From positions 1 to 39,039 of the forward strand of contig JAFWFV010000024.1 in the NCBI GenBank assembly GCA_017515465.1: DNA of 39,039 nucleotides, read 5' to 3'. The notes beneath the pieces were generated by a model, which had not been told where the DNA came from, did not search any database, and saw only the letters and a program-made list of their open reading frames with translations. Positions 1 to 6,875 of this stretch are shown one piece after another (position 1 is the stretch's first letter; each line of letters begins with the position of its first letter). Source of the stretch: Clostridiales bacterium. Lineage in GTDB: Bacteria > Bacillota > Clostridia > Saccharofermentanales > Saccharofermentanaceae. Made by a program: the position numbers and the translations under genes.

Positions 1-132
1 AAGGGTGGCGTCATTGTTGCAGTCGCTCATACATGCAAAGTACCCGTCGTACTGGCAGGCCTGGGTGAGGGAATAGAGGATCTGGTGGATTTCGATCCCG
101 AAATATTTGTTGATTCACTGATCGCTCAATAA
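1..132 (+). CDS. ftsY: FtsY, signal recognition particle receptor GTPase (C-terminal fragment)
   Basis: The window opens inside a gene, and only its last 43 codons plus a TAA stop are visible. The peptide begins KGGVIVAVAH and continues through GLGEGIEDLVDFDP to its end. This is the hallmark C-terminus of SRP-family GTPases of the FtsY type, in which the GxGEGxxDLxxFdp stretch closes the G domain. FtsY docks the SRP-ribosome complex at the membrane and delivers nascent membrane proteins to SecYEG. The 5' part, including the NG-domain nucleotide motifs, lies outside the window. A bidirectional hairpin follows 23 bases after the stop, so this is probably the last gene of its transcription unit. 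Ffh ends differently (an M domain follows G), which favours FtsY. Confidence 0.9.
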   Translation, partial: KGGVIVAVAHTCKVPVVLAGLGEGIEDLVDFDPEIFVDSLIAQ

Positions 133-155
133 TCCGAAAAAAATAAGCAAAAGAA

Positions 156-181
156 AAGAGACTGTCATCTGACAGTCTCTT
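156..181. terminator. Bidirectional Rho-independent terminator between ftsY and tRNA-Lys
   Basis: A perfect 10-bp stem (AGAGACTGTC / GACAGTCTCT) with an ATCT loop spans 157-180, and one more A-T pair extends it. Read on the minus strand it is followed by a T-rich tail (TTTCTTTTGC), which makes a good terminator for the tRNA gene. Read on the plus strand the tail is only CTGTTT, so it is weaker but plausible for ftsY. Confidence 0.8.
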
Positions 182-186
182 CTGTT

Positions 187-262
187 TGGTGCACCTTCAG
201 GGACTCGAACCCGGGGCCCACTGATTAAGAGTCAGTTGCTCTACCATCTGAGCTAAAGGTGC
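187..262 (-). tRNA. tRNA-Lys (anticodon CTT)
   Basis: On the minus strand a 76-nt cloverleaf runs from GCACCTT (5' acceptor) to AAGGTGC-A-CCA, so the 3' CCA is genome-encoded. The D arm contains AGCTCAGATGGTAGAGC and the T arm contains GGTTCGAGTCC. The anticodon stem ACTGA/TCAGT encloses the 7-nt loop CTCTTAA, which puts CTT at positions 34-36 and reads AAG lysine codons. The bidirectional hairpin at 156-181 lies just downstream as its terminator. Confidence 0.97.
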
Positions 263-339
263 GTTTGCTCAATTCAGCAAGGAGAATTATAACATTTTGG
301 GAATCTATGTCAACACTTTTTTTGAAAGAATGATAACGC

Positions 340-367
340 TTGAATTGTGCCTTATTTCTAATATAAT
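340..367 (+). promoter_or_regulatory. Sigma-A-type promoter of the acyltransferase gene, apparently leaderless
   Basis: TTGAAT (340-345), a 16-bp spacer and a perfect TATAAT (362-367). The -10 box ends 7 bases before the ATG at 375, so the predicted transcription start falls on or next to the start codon. There is no Shine-Dalgarno sequence. Confidence 0.7.
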
Positions 368-374
368 CCTAGAC

Positions 375-1349
375 ATGAGACGTAATACGACAATTGATGT
401 GTTCAAGATGATCTGTGCCGTTCTGGTCATCGCCATCCATTCTGACCTGTTCATTGATGTTAATGATCTGCTTTATCTGAATTTCACAAATGGCATTGCC
501 CGTATAGCGGTCCCGTTTTTCTTTGTTGTATCAGGATATTTTTTCTATGACAGGGTCGTCAGGGAGAGGCCGGTAAGACCATATCTCCTTAAGATCTTGA
601 TCTTTTTCCTGTGCTTTACACTGGTTGACGGTCTAACCTATTTCCTGCTTAACCCGGAATCGGTGTTAGCAGATGTCTGGGACTTTCTCCATATGGTGTT
701 CCTGTCCGGAGCAAGGCTCAAATACTGGTACATGACATCTCTTTTGCTCGCGCTGGTGATCGTTATCCCGTTCTGGAAAAAGAAACTCATCTGGCCCTGT
801 CTGGTTGCAGGCATCCTGCTATATATCGTAATGATGACATCAGATTCTTATTTCGTTTTGTTTCATAATGTTCTGCCTGGCAAGTTCTATGAGACCGTTT
901 TTACTTACTGCAATGTATTCCATGGCCCTCAGGCCGGTATCAGTTCATCTCTGATGTTCGTGTCGCTGGGGGCTCTGATACATAAATATAAGCCTGTATA
1001 CAGGACCGGATTGCTCATTCTGGTATCTGTTTTATTTTTTGCGGAACTGAATGTCGTTCAGCATACATACTTCTATGGCGGGAGGATGTATCTGATGCTG
1101 ATCTTCCTGGCCCCTATGATCTTTATGTACTGCCTGGAGCATCCCGGAAAGGAATTTGATACATCATATTTCAGTGACTGGTGTCTGCTGGTCTACATGA
1201 CGCATCATTATGTAGTATATGCTCTAATGGACATAGGTATCACCGGATCTCTTAATTTCCTGATAACGGCGATAACCATCGTGCCCCTCAATTATTTCAT
1301 TGCCAGGATGATCAGAGACAGGAAAAAGAAAAAACAGGTTACGGCATAA
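375..1349 (+). CDS. Acyltransferase 3 family membrane protein
   Basis: A 324-aa multi-spanning membrane protein. Its N-terminus (RRNTTIDVFK, then CAVLVIAIHS) carries the acyltransferase-3 signature, with the conserved Arg at residue 3 and His at 22, followed by the FFFVVSGYFF segment in the 50s. About ten hydrophobic helices follow. The family (OafA/NodX/WecH-like) moves acyl groups from the cytoplasm or acyl-CoA to sugars or other surface molecules; the acceptor cannot be told here. The frame is open back to 297, but that extension overlaps the promoter at 340-367 and has no RBS. ATG 375 gives the canonical family start and sits directly after the -10 box, so a leaderless mRNA is likely. The gene converges on, and overlaps by 11 bp, the broken oxidoreductase gene on the other strand. 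Family assignment is firm, function open. Confidence 0.85.
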   Translation: MRRNTTIDVFKMICAVLVIAIHSDLFIDVNDLLYLNFTNGIARIAVPFFFVVSGYFFYDRVVRERPVRPYLLKILIFFLCFTLVDGLTYFLLNPESVLADVWDFLHMVFLSGARLKYWYMTSLLLALVIVIPFWKKKLIWPCLVAGILLYIVMMTSDSYFVLFHNVLPGKFYETVFTYCNVFHGPQAGISSSLMFVSLGALIHKYKPVYRTGLLILVSVLFFAELNVVQHTYFYGGRMYLMLIFLAPMIFMYCLEHPGKEFDTSYFSDWCLLVYMTHHYVVYALMDIGITGSLNFLITAITIVPLNYFIARMIRDRKKKKQVTA

Positions 1350-2448
1350 TATAATCAGCCATATCGGTAGAAGCGAAATCATCACCGAGAGGGAGCTGAA
1401 CGGCTCTTCCTTCCTTGGCTGATCTGTAGATGCCCATGAGCGTATCCACAGATGAGAATCCCGCATAGCTGTCTGCCAGAGGCTGTTCGTTATTGATTAT
1501 CGAATGTGCGAGATTCTTGTAGATACCCAGGTGGGGATTGAGGGCTGACTTAACCGTATAGCCCAGACCGTACTTGCTTATCTGACGCCTCAGGTATCTG
1601 CCGTTCAGCTACTTGCCGCCGTTCAGTCTGAGATCCATCTTGGGTTTGCCTGAGTTGAGACCTATGGACAGCGTAGCATTATCGCAGAATACCGTAAACA
1701 TGGCCATGTGCCTGTCAGGATCGGTGCATGTCGTACCCTCTATTGAGGCGAGGGCGCCGTTCTCCAGACGCATGATGGCCATTCCCAGGTCTTCGGCCTC
1801 GATATTTCGCTTTCTCCTGGCGATCATGGATTCCACCTCACAGGGTTCTGAACCCATCAGCCAGACCAGCAGGTCTATGGCATGTATTGTCTGGTTCATG
1901 AGAGCACCGCCGTCGGCTTTCCATGTGCCGCGCCATGCAGCGCTGTCGTAATATGCATCGTCATGACCCCATCTGACGTAGATGGAACCGTGAGTGACCT
2001 TGCCATAGACACCTTTTGCTATGTCCTCCTGCAGGAGTCCTACGATGGGGAGATATCTGTATATGTGACCCATGGCGATCTTGAGACCCAGTCTGGAAGC
2101 TGTCTCATGGATATCCCTGGATTCAGCCGTGGACATGGCCATGGGCTTTTCCAGCAGGATATTGGATCCGTTGTTCATCGCAAATGTTGCGGCTTCGTGA
2201 TGGAGACCGGAAGGGAGAGTGATGGCTACTACCGAAGGCTTGAGCTCTGTTATGGCTTTCTTGTAATCGTCAAAGATCCTGATATCCTTGGACAGACCCT
2301 GGGATGCGATCAGCTTTTCTGCTGCTGCCTTGTTGGCATCGCACAGGCCGGCCAGAGTATAAGTATCCTTAAGTGTCTTAAGTGCTTTAACATGCTTTAC
2401 GGCAACGCGTCCGCATCCGATGATCAGAACAGTCAACTTATCGCTCAT
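1339..2448 (-). pseudogene. Gfo/Idh/MocA-family oxidoreductase interrupted by an in-frame amber codon
   Basis: The first 279 codons encode an NAD(P)-dependent sugar-type dehydrogenase. There is a Rossmann motif IIGCGRVAVKH (about 9-19), the family EKP motif at 100-102, and the catalytic-region pattern GGALMNQTIHAID with His189 and Asp192. The frame then meets TAG at 1609-1611. Beyond it the same frame stays open for a further 89 codons to a TAA at 1339-1341. That stretch reads as the missing C-terminal part, including HLGIYKNLAHSI and the typical end pattern IYRSAKEGRAVQLPL. Without the TAG the protein would be about 369 aa, a normal family length. The start ATG has a good SD (CGGAGAG). Most likely a nonsense mutation. 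Amber readthrough or a sequencing error are alternatives. TAG is used as a genuine stop elsewhere here (comEC and the DUF5702 gene), so general reassignment is unlikely. Confidence 0.85.
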
Positions 2449-2533
2449 GTAACTCTCCGCTATTGAAAATCTCTAATAAGTTTAACACACAATTAGTTTA
2501 TAATTAAATTATTAATAAGAACGGGGTGCCGGC

Positions 2534-3856
2534 ATGAATATCGTTGATATCATTCTCAAAAAGAGATACAAACAGGACCTGACTTTTGAGGAGATCGATT
2601 ATTTTGTCAGAGGAGTAACTGACGGATCCATTCCCGATTATCAGATATCGGCTCTGCTGATGGCCATAGTACTTAACGGCATGCACAGGCAGGAGATGAC
2701 GAATCTCACCCTCTGCATGGCTGATTCCGGAACATATGCTGACCTGTCTTACTGCAGGGGCATTCCCGTTGACAAGCACAGCACGGGAGGCGTCGGAGAC
2801 AAGGTAACGCCGCTCCTGCTGCCCTTGCTCGCTACCTTTGAAGTTGACAGCGTAAAGTTATCCGGACGCGGACTTGGCTTTACAGGCGGAACCATAGACA
2901 AGTTCGAATCTATAAAGGGATTTAATACCGCGATCCCAACTGCAGATTTTCCCAGACTGGTCAATGAGACGGGTATGGTCCTGTCTGCCCAGACACCTGA
3001 TCTGGCACCTGCGGACAAGATCTTATACGCGCTTAGAGACGTTACAGGCACAGTCGATTCCATACCTCTCATCGCATCCAGCATCATGAGCAAGAAGATC
3101 GCAGGAGGAGCAAAGGCTCTGGTCCTGGACGTAACATGCGGCAGCGGCGCTTTCATGAAGACCAGGGAGAGAGCCGATAAGCTCGCAGCAGCCATGAGGA
3201 CCATCGGCAGACTGGCCCAGATCAAGACCGTCTGTGTGATCACCGACATGGATCAGCCCCTAGGCAGGACCTGCGGCAATACGCTGGAGATGCAGGAAGT
3301 AATGGAGACATTTACAGGCAGGGGTGCGCCTGACGTCATCAGGGTAGTCTGCACACTTGCCGTTCAGCTCATAAAGCTGGCCAAGAAGACAGGCGGCATG
3401 AGCGACGAGGATCTCTACAAGGAATGTGAGATCAGGCTTACCACGGGACCTGCTCTGGCCAAGTTCTTTGAGCTCCTGGCATCCCAGGGAGGCGAGCTGT
3501 CTCCGTCAGGACCCGTTTACCGCGAGCTCCCTCACGAAGCGATGAGGATCACGTCTCCCGTGGACGGCTACGTAAAGCACATCCAGGCTGACAAGATCGG
3601 TATGATCTCAGTCAAGCTGGGTGCTGGCCGGGTCCAGAAGACGGACGAGATCGATTACGGTGCAGGAATCTGCTTCTACGCCAAGGTGGGAGACAGGGTC
3701 AGGAGGGGAGACGTTATATGTTCTCTCTGCCACGGTGTCAGCCGCAACGTATCAGATGATCTCCTGTTCGACCTCATGGAGGAGATCTACGACTGCTATG
3801 AATTCTCGGACGAACCCGTAGAGACCTCTGATCCCATTATCAAGATCCTTGATTAA
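2534..3856 (+). CDS. pdp: Pyrimidine-nucleoside (thymidine) phosphorylase
   Basis: A 440-aa enzyme that splits uridine, thymidine or deoxyuridine with phosphate to give the base and (deoxy)ribose-1-phosphate for pyrimidine salvage. The phosphate-binding loop signature KHSTGGVGDK is at 81-90. The N-terminal helical domain (MNIVDIILKK, then FEEIDYFVRGVTDGSIPDYQISALLMAI) and the C-terminal barrel-sandwich domain are both complete. Its length matches Firmicutes Pdp/DeoA (about 435 aa). The family does not cleanly separate uridine/thymidine-specific forms by eye, so pdp is preferred over deoA only because of the Gram-positive setting. A -10-like TATAAT lies at 2499-2504 without a good -35. The SD is weak (GGGGTG, 6 bases before ATG). 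The gene ends within the -35 box of the ruvC promoter. Confidence 0.9.
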   Translation: MNIVDIILKKRYKQDLTFEEIDYFVRGVTDGSIPDYQISALLMAIVLNGMHRQEMTNLTLCMADSGTYADLSYCRGIPVDKHSTGGVGDKVTPLLLPLLATFEVDSVKLSGRGLGFTGGTIDKFESIKGFNTAIPTADFPRLVNETGMVLSAQTPDLAPADKILYALRDVTGTVDSIPLIASSIMSKKIAGGAKALVLDVTCGSGAFMKTRERADKLAAAMRTIGRLAQIKTVCVITDMDQPLGRTCGNTLEMQEVMETFTGRGAPDVIRVVCTLAVQLIKLAKKTGGMSDEDLYKECEIRLTTGPALAKFFELLASQGGELSPSGPVYRELPHEAMRITSPVDGYVKHIQADKIGMISVKLGAGRVQKTDEIDYGAGICFYAKVGDRVRRGDVICSLCHGVSRNVSDDLLFDLMEEIYDCYEFSDEPVETSDPIIKILD

Positions 3857-3876
3857 AATCCTCAGATGTGTATAAT
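3849..3876 (+). promoter_or_regulatory. Promoter of the ruvCAB-queH operon
   Basis: TTGATT (3849-3854), a 16-bp spacer and TATAAT (3871-3876). The -35 box overlaps the stop codon of the upstream phosphorylase gene. Transcription would start near 3883, leaving a leader of about 20 nt with the SD AGAGG in front of ruvC. Confidence 0.65.
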
Positions 3877-3902
3877 AAGAACAAATGTTTTAGAGGTTTT
3901 TA

Positions 3903-4463
3903 ATGGCTGATATAGTCAAGCAGACAATAATCGGGATAGATCCCGGCTACGCTATAACCGGTTATGGTATCATCGAAAAGTCCGGCAACAGACTTAAGGT
4001 GATCGATTACGGTGTGATCGAGACAAAGCCAAAGACCGATTTCGAGGTCCGTCTCCTGACCATCAACGAACACGTCAGATCTCTCCTGGAGATCTATAAG
4101 CCTGACTACATGGCCATTGAGGAACTGTTCCTGTCCAGAAATACGACTACTGCCATAGGAACTGCCCAGGCGAGAGGCGTTGTAATCGTTGAGGCTGCCA
4201 GAGCCAACATACCCGTTTATGAGTTCACTCCCGGCCAGATAAAGCTGGCTGTAACAGGCTACGGCAAGGCTGAGAAGAAACAGGTTCAGATGATGGTCAC
4301 CAGGCTGTTGTCACTTAAGGAAATACCTAAGCCCGATGACGCTGCTGACGGATTGGCAGTTGCCATCTGTCTGGCCAATACCGGCATCATGGCTTCGGGC
4401 AAGGCCGTTGCAGGATATCAGTATGGCCGCTACGGATACAGTAACAGATCGCCGTTAGGTTGA
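3903..4463 (+). CDS. ruvC: RuvC, Holliday junction resolvase
   Basis: A 186-aa endonuclease that cuts Holliday junctions symmetrically in the RuvABC complex. The four acidic metal-binding residues of the RNase H fold are all visible: Asp13 in IIGIDPGYAITGYG, Glu73 in MAIEELF, and Asp146 and Asp149 in PDDAADGLAVA. The conserved TPGQIKLAVTGYGKAEKKQV segment is at about 109-128. Slightly longer than typical (about 160-175 aa) because of a glycine/tyrosine-rich tail (about 166-186) that looks dispensable. ATG 3903 is preceded by AGAGG at 7-base spacing. First gene of ruvC-ruvA-ruvB-queH. Confidence 0.96.
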   Translation: MADIVKQTIIGIDPGYAITGYGIIEKSGNRLKVIDYGVIETKPKTDFEVRLLTINEHVRSLLEIYKPDYMAIEELFLSRNTTTAIGTAQARGVVIVEAARANIPVYEFTPGQIKLAVTGYGKAEKKQVQMMVTRLLSLKEIPKPDDAADGLAVAICLANTGIMASGKAVAGYQYGRYGYSNRSPLG

Positions 4464-4481
4464 TCTTAACAGGAGGATATT

Positions 4482-5108
4482 ATGTACGCTTATATCAAGG
4501 GAGAGTTAACTGAACGCGAGGATTCATATATCGTTATCGAGAACAACGGCATAGGATACATGATCCTGATGCCTTTCCTCATGTCTGCCAAGCTGGGCGC
4601 ATTGGGAGAGGATGTTACATGCTATACATATCACAGCGTCAAGGAGGACGGGATCTCGCTCTACGGCTTCACATCCAAGGAGGAGAAGGACATGTTCCTG
4701 ATGCTGATCACCATCAGCGGAATAGGTCCCAAGGTGGGTCAGACCATCTGCTGCTATCTGTCTCCTGCAGAGCTCACTGCAGCAGTCATCAACAACGATA
4801 TAAAGACCATTTCCTCGGTCAAGGGCCTGGGCAAGAAGTCAGCCGAGAGGATCGTTCTGGAGCTTAAGGACAAGCTGAAGCTGCAGGCAAAGGCAGCAGG
4901 CGTATCCGCATCGGCATCAGGCGATACGTACATGTTCAGTCCCGCCCAGTCTGATGTATCCAACGATGCCATCGGAGCACTTGTTATGTTAGGCTATAAG
5001 CAGCAGGATGCCGAGGATGCCGTATCGCGCAGCTATGAGGATGGCATCGATCTGCAGCTTCTGATCAAGAAGTCACTTAAGACTATTACGGCCAACAAGT
5101 TTGGCTGA
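4482..5108 (+). CDS. ruvA: RuvA, Holliday junction-binding subunit
   Basis: A 208-aa DNA-binding subunit that holds the four-way junction and loads RuvB. Order: an N-terminal OB-fold (MYAYIKGELTE, then YIVIENNGIGY), two helix-hairpin-helix motifs (ITISGIGPKVG near 77-86 and SSVKGLGKKSAERIV near 111-125), a flexible linker rich in Ala/Ser (about 137-160), and the C-terminal RuvB-binding three-helix domain (SNDAIGALVMLGYKQQDAEDAV). SD AGGAGG lies 6 bases before the ATG, 18 bases after ruvC. Confidence 0.96.
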   Translation: MYAYIKGELTEREDSYIVIENNGIGYMILMPFLMSAKLGALGEDVTCYTYHSVKEDGISLYGFTSKEEKDMFLMLITISGIGPKVGQTICCYLSPAELTAAVINNDIKTISSVKGLGKKSAERIVLELKDKLKLQAKAAGVSASASGDTYMFSPAQSDVSNDAIGALVMLGYKQQDAEDAVSRSYEDGIDLQLLIKKSLKTITANKFG

Positions 5109-5123
5109 TGAACGGAGCCTATT

Positions 5124-6218
5124 ATGGATTATAACGGTTACGAAGACGACGAGAGAGTCCTGGAACGTAAGAGGATCATAAGCGACGGAGATGAGAAAGG
5201 CTTGAGGCCCGTCTCTTTCGATGACTACCATGGTCAGAGGAAAGTTAAGGAAAACCTTAAGATCTTCATCGAAGGTGCCAAGAGCAGAGGCGAGGCATTA
5301 GACCACGTATTGCTCTACGGTCCTCCGGGACTTGGCAAGACCACACTGGCCGGAATAATCGCTGCCGAGATGGGTGTGGCACTTCATATCACAACAGGGC
5401 CTTCCATTGAAAAGGCAGGCGATCTCGCAGCACTTCTTACCAATCTTAATGAGAACGAAGTCCTTTTTATCGATGAGATCCACAGGCTCAATAAGAGCGT
5501 AGAGGAAGTTTTATATCCTGCCATGGAGGACTATGCCCTGGATATCATGATAGGCAAAGGACCTTCTGCCAGGTCGGTCAGGCTCGATCTGCCCAGGTTT
5601 ACGCTTGTAGGTGCCACCACCAGGGCGGGCATGATCTCTGCCCCCATGAGAGACAGGTTCGGAATGATCCACAGGCTGGAACTCTATGATACTAGAGATC
5701 TCATGGATATCCTGAGGAGGGATGCCGGAATACTCGGTATCAGCATATCCGAAGAGGGTCTCGAGAATATCGCATCCAGATCCAGGGGAACGCCCAGGAT
5801 TGCCATCAGGCTCCTCAAGAGAATGAGAGACTATGCCAATTACCTGAACAAGGATATCATTGACAAAGAAATATCAGATTTCGGGCTCAAGGCTCTCGAC
5901 ATTGATGATCTGGGCCTCGATACAATTGACAAGCGTGTCCTCATGACGATCGCTGATGTATTTAAGGGCGGACCCGTCGGTCTCGATACTCTCGCTGCAA
6001 CCACCGGCGAGGATCCCGTAACCATCGAGGATGTATATGAACCGTTCCTGCTTCAGAACGGATTCCTTCAGAAGACGCCCAGGGGCAGGATGCTCACTGT
6101 CCGTGCCTATGAACATCTGAAATATCCTGTTCCCGCTGAGCTTAAGGCAAAGAATCAGGCCGCCTTTGAGAACCTGACAATCGAATCCTATCTGGACAGC
6201 AAAGGGGATCAGCAATAA
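5124..6218 (+). CDS. ruvB: RuvB, Holliday junction branch-migration helicase
   Basis: A 364-aa AAA+ ATPase that drives branch migration with RuvA. Walker A GPPGLGKT is at 66-73 and Walker B with DEIH at 117-120. Sensor-1 [10 protein letters not shown] and the arginine-finger region PMRDRFG follow. The C-terminal winged-helix domain includes [26 protein letters not shown] and the family end [11 protein letters not shown]. Full length for the family. Its TAA stop shares one base with the ATG of queH (TAATG), implying translational coupling. Confidence 0.97.
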   Translation: MDYNGYEDDERVLERKRIISDGDEKGLRPVSFDDYHGQRKVKENLKIFIEGAKSRGEALDHVLLYGPPGLGKTTLAGIIAAEMGVALHITTGPSIEKAGDLAALLTNLNENEVLFIDEIHRLNKSVEEVLYPAMEDYALDIMIGKGPSARSVRLDLPRFTLVGATTRAGMISAPMRDRFGMIHRLELYDTRDLMDILRRDAGILGISISEEGLENIASRSRGTPRIAIRLLKRMRDYANYLNKDIIDKEISDFGLKALDIDDLGLDTIDKRVLMTIADVFKGGPVGLDTLAATTGEDPVTIEDVYEPFLLQNGFLQKTPRGRMLTVRAYEHLKYPVPAELKAKNQAAFENLTIESYLDSKGDQQ

Positions 6219-6775
6219 TGAGTATGCTCCTTCACGCATGCTGCGGTCCCTGCTCGATGTATCCACAGTCGTTCCTTCAGGACGAAGGAATTACTTATGA
6301 CATGCTGTGGTTCAATCCGAACATCCATCCTGAATTCGAGTGGAACAGGAGGCATGAGAACCTGCAGAAGGCGGCAGATCATTTCGGCGTCAGGCTGATC
6401 TCAGAGGGGGAGTGCATGGAGGATTACTGGAGGGGCAAGACCTACCTGGATGAGTTTGGTTCCAGATGCGCCATGTGTTATGACGTCAGAATGGACTTTG
6501 CTGCCAGATACGCTGCCGAGAACGGTTATGATTCATTTACCACAACGCTGCTTGTCAGTCCTTATCAGAATCACGATCTGATCGCAGAGGTCTGCAGGAA
6601 CAAAGCAGACAAATACGGTGTCGGATTCAGTTATTTTGATTTCAGACCCGGATTCAGACAGGGTCAGAACATGGCCAGGGATATAGGCCTTTACAGGCAG
6701 AAATACTGCGGATGCATCTTCTCTCTTGAAGAATCTGATTTTAAGGATAAGATCATCAGGAGTTTCAATTCATAA
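6218..6775 (+). CDS. queH: QueH, epoxyqueuosine reductase (DUF208 family)
   Basis: A 185-aa metalloenzyme for the last step of queuosine synthesis in tRNA (epoxyqueuosine to queuosine), the non-cobalamin replacement for QueG. The cysteine pattern expected for its Fe-S cluster and metal centre is visible: HACCGPC at 6-12, CAMC at 84-87 and YCGC at 163-166. The substrate-region segment WFNPNIHPEFEWNRR at about 31-45 is also typical. It overlaps the ruvB stop by one base and is the last gene of the operon. A weak hairpin terminator follows at 6864-6886. Confidence 0.93.
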   Translation: MSMLLHACCGPCSMYPQSFLQDEGITYDMLWFNPNIHPEFEWNRRHENLQKAADHFGVRLISEGECMEDYWRGKTYLDEFGSRCAMCYDVRMDFAARYAAENGYDSFTTTLLVSPYQNHDLIAEVCRNKADKYGVGFSYFDFRPGFRQGQNMARDIGLYRQKYCGCIFSLEESDFKDKIIRSFNS

Positions 6776-6789
6776 AGGAGTACAACGAT

Positions 6790-6875
6790 ATGCGTGGAAT
6801 TTCAAGGAAAAGGATTACGGTATAGCAGGCGACGATATGCTGCCTTATATCAATGAAATCTCGAGTCGTCTGTAA
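6790..6875 (+). pseudogene. Possible remnant of a small gene, out of frame with its start
   Basis: AAAGGAG at 6774-6780 and ATG at 6790 look like a real translation start, but that frame stops after 11 codons (TAG 6823-6825). The +2 frame from 6792 is open to TAA 6873-6875 and reads AWNFKEKDYGIAGDDML, then PYINEISSRL, a balanced, protein-like sequence. One extra base just after the ATG would join the two. I do not recognise the peptide. It may be the tail of a decayed gene or chance; it overlaps the last codons of rqcH on the other strand. Confidence 0.25.

Noticed and set aside
297..374. Upstream start of the acyltransferase at 297
   Set aside because: It would place coding sequence across a strong promoter, has no SD, and adds residues not typical of the family N-terminus.
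1609..2448. General reassignment of TAG to an amino acid
   Set aside because: comEC and the DUF5702 gene end in TAG at sensible positions, so TAG is a working stop codon. The interruption in the oxidoreductase is treated as local.
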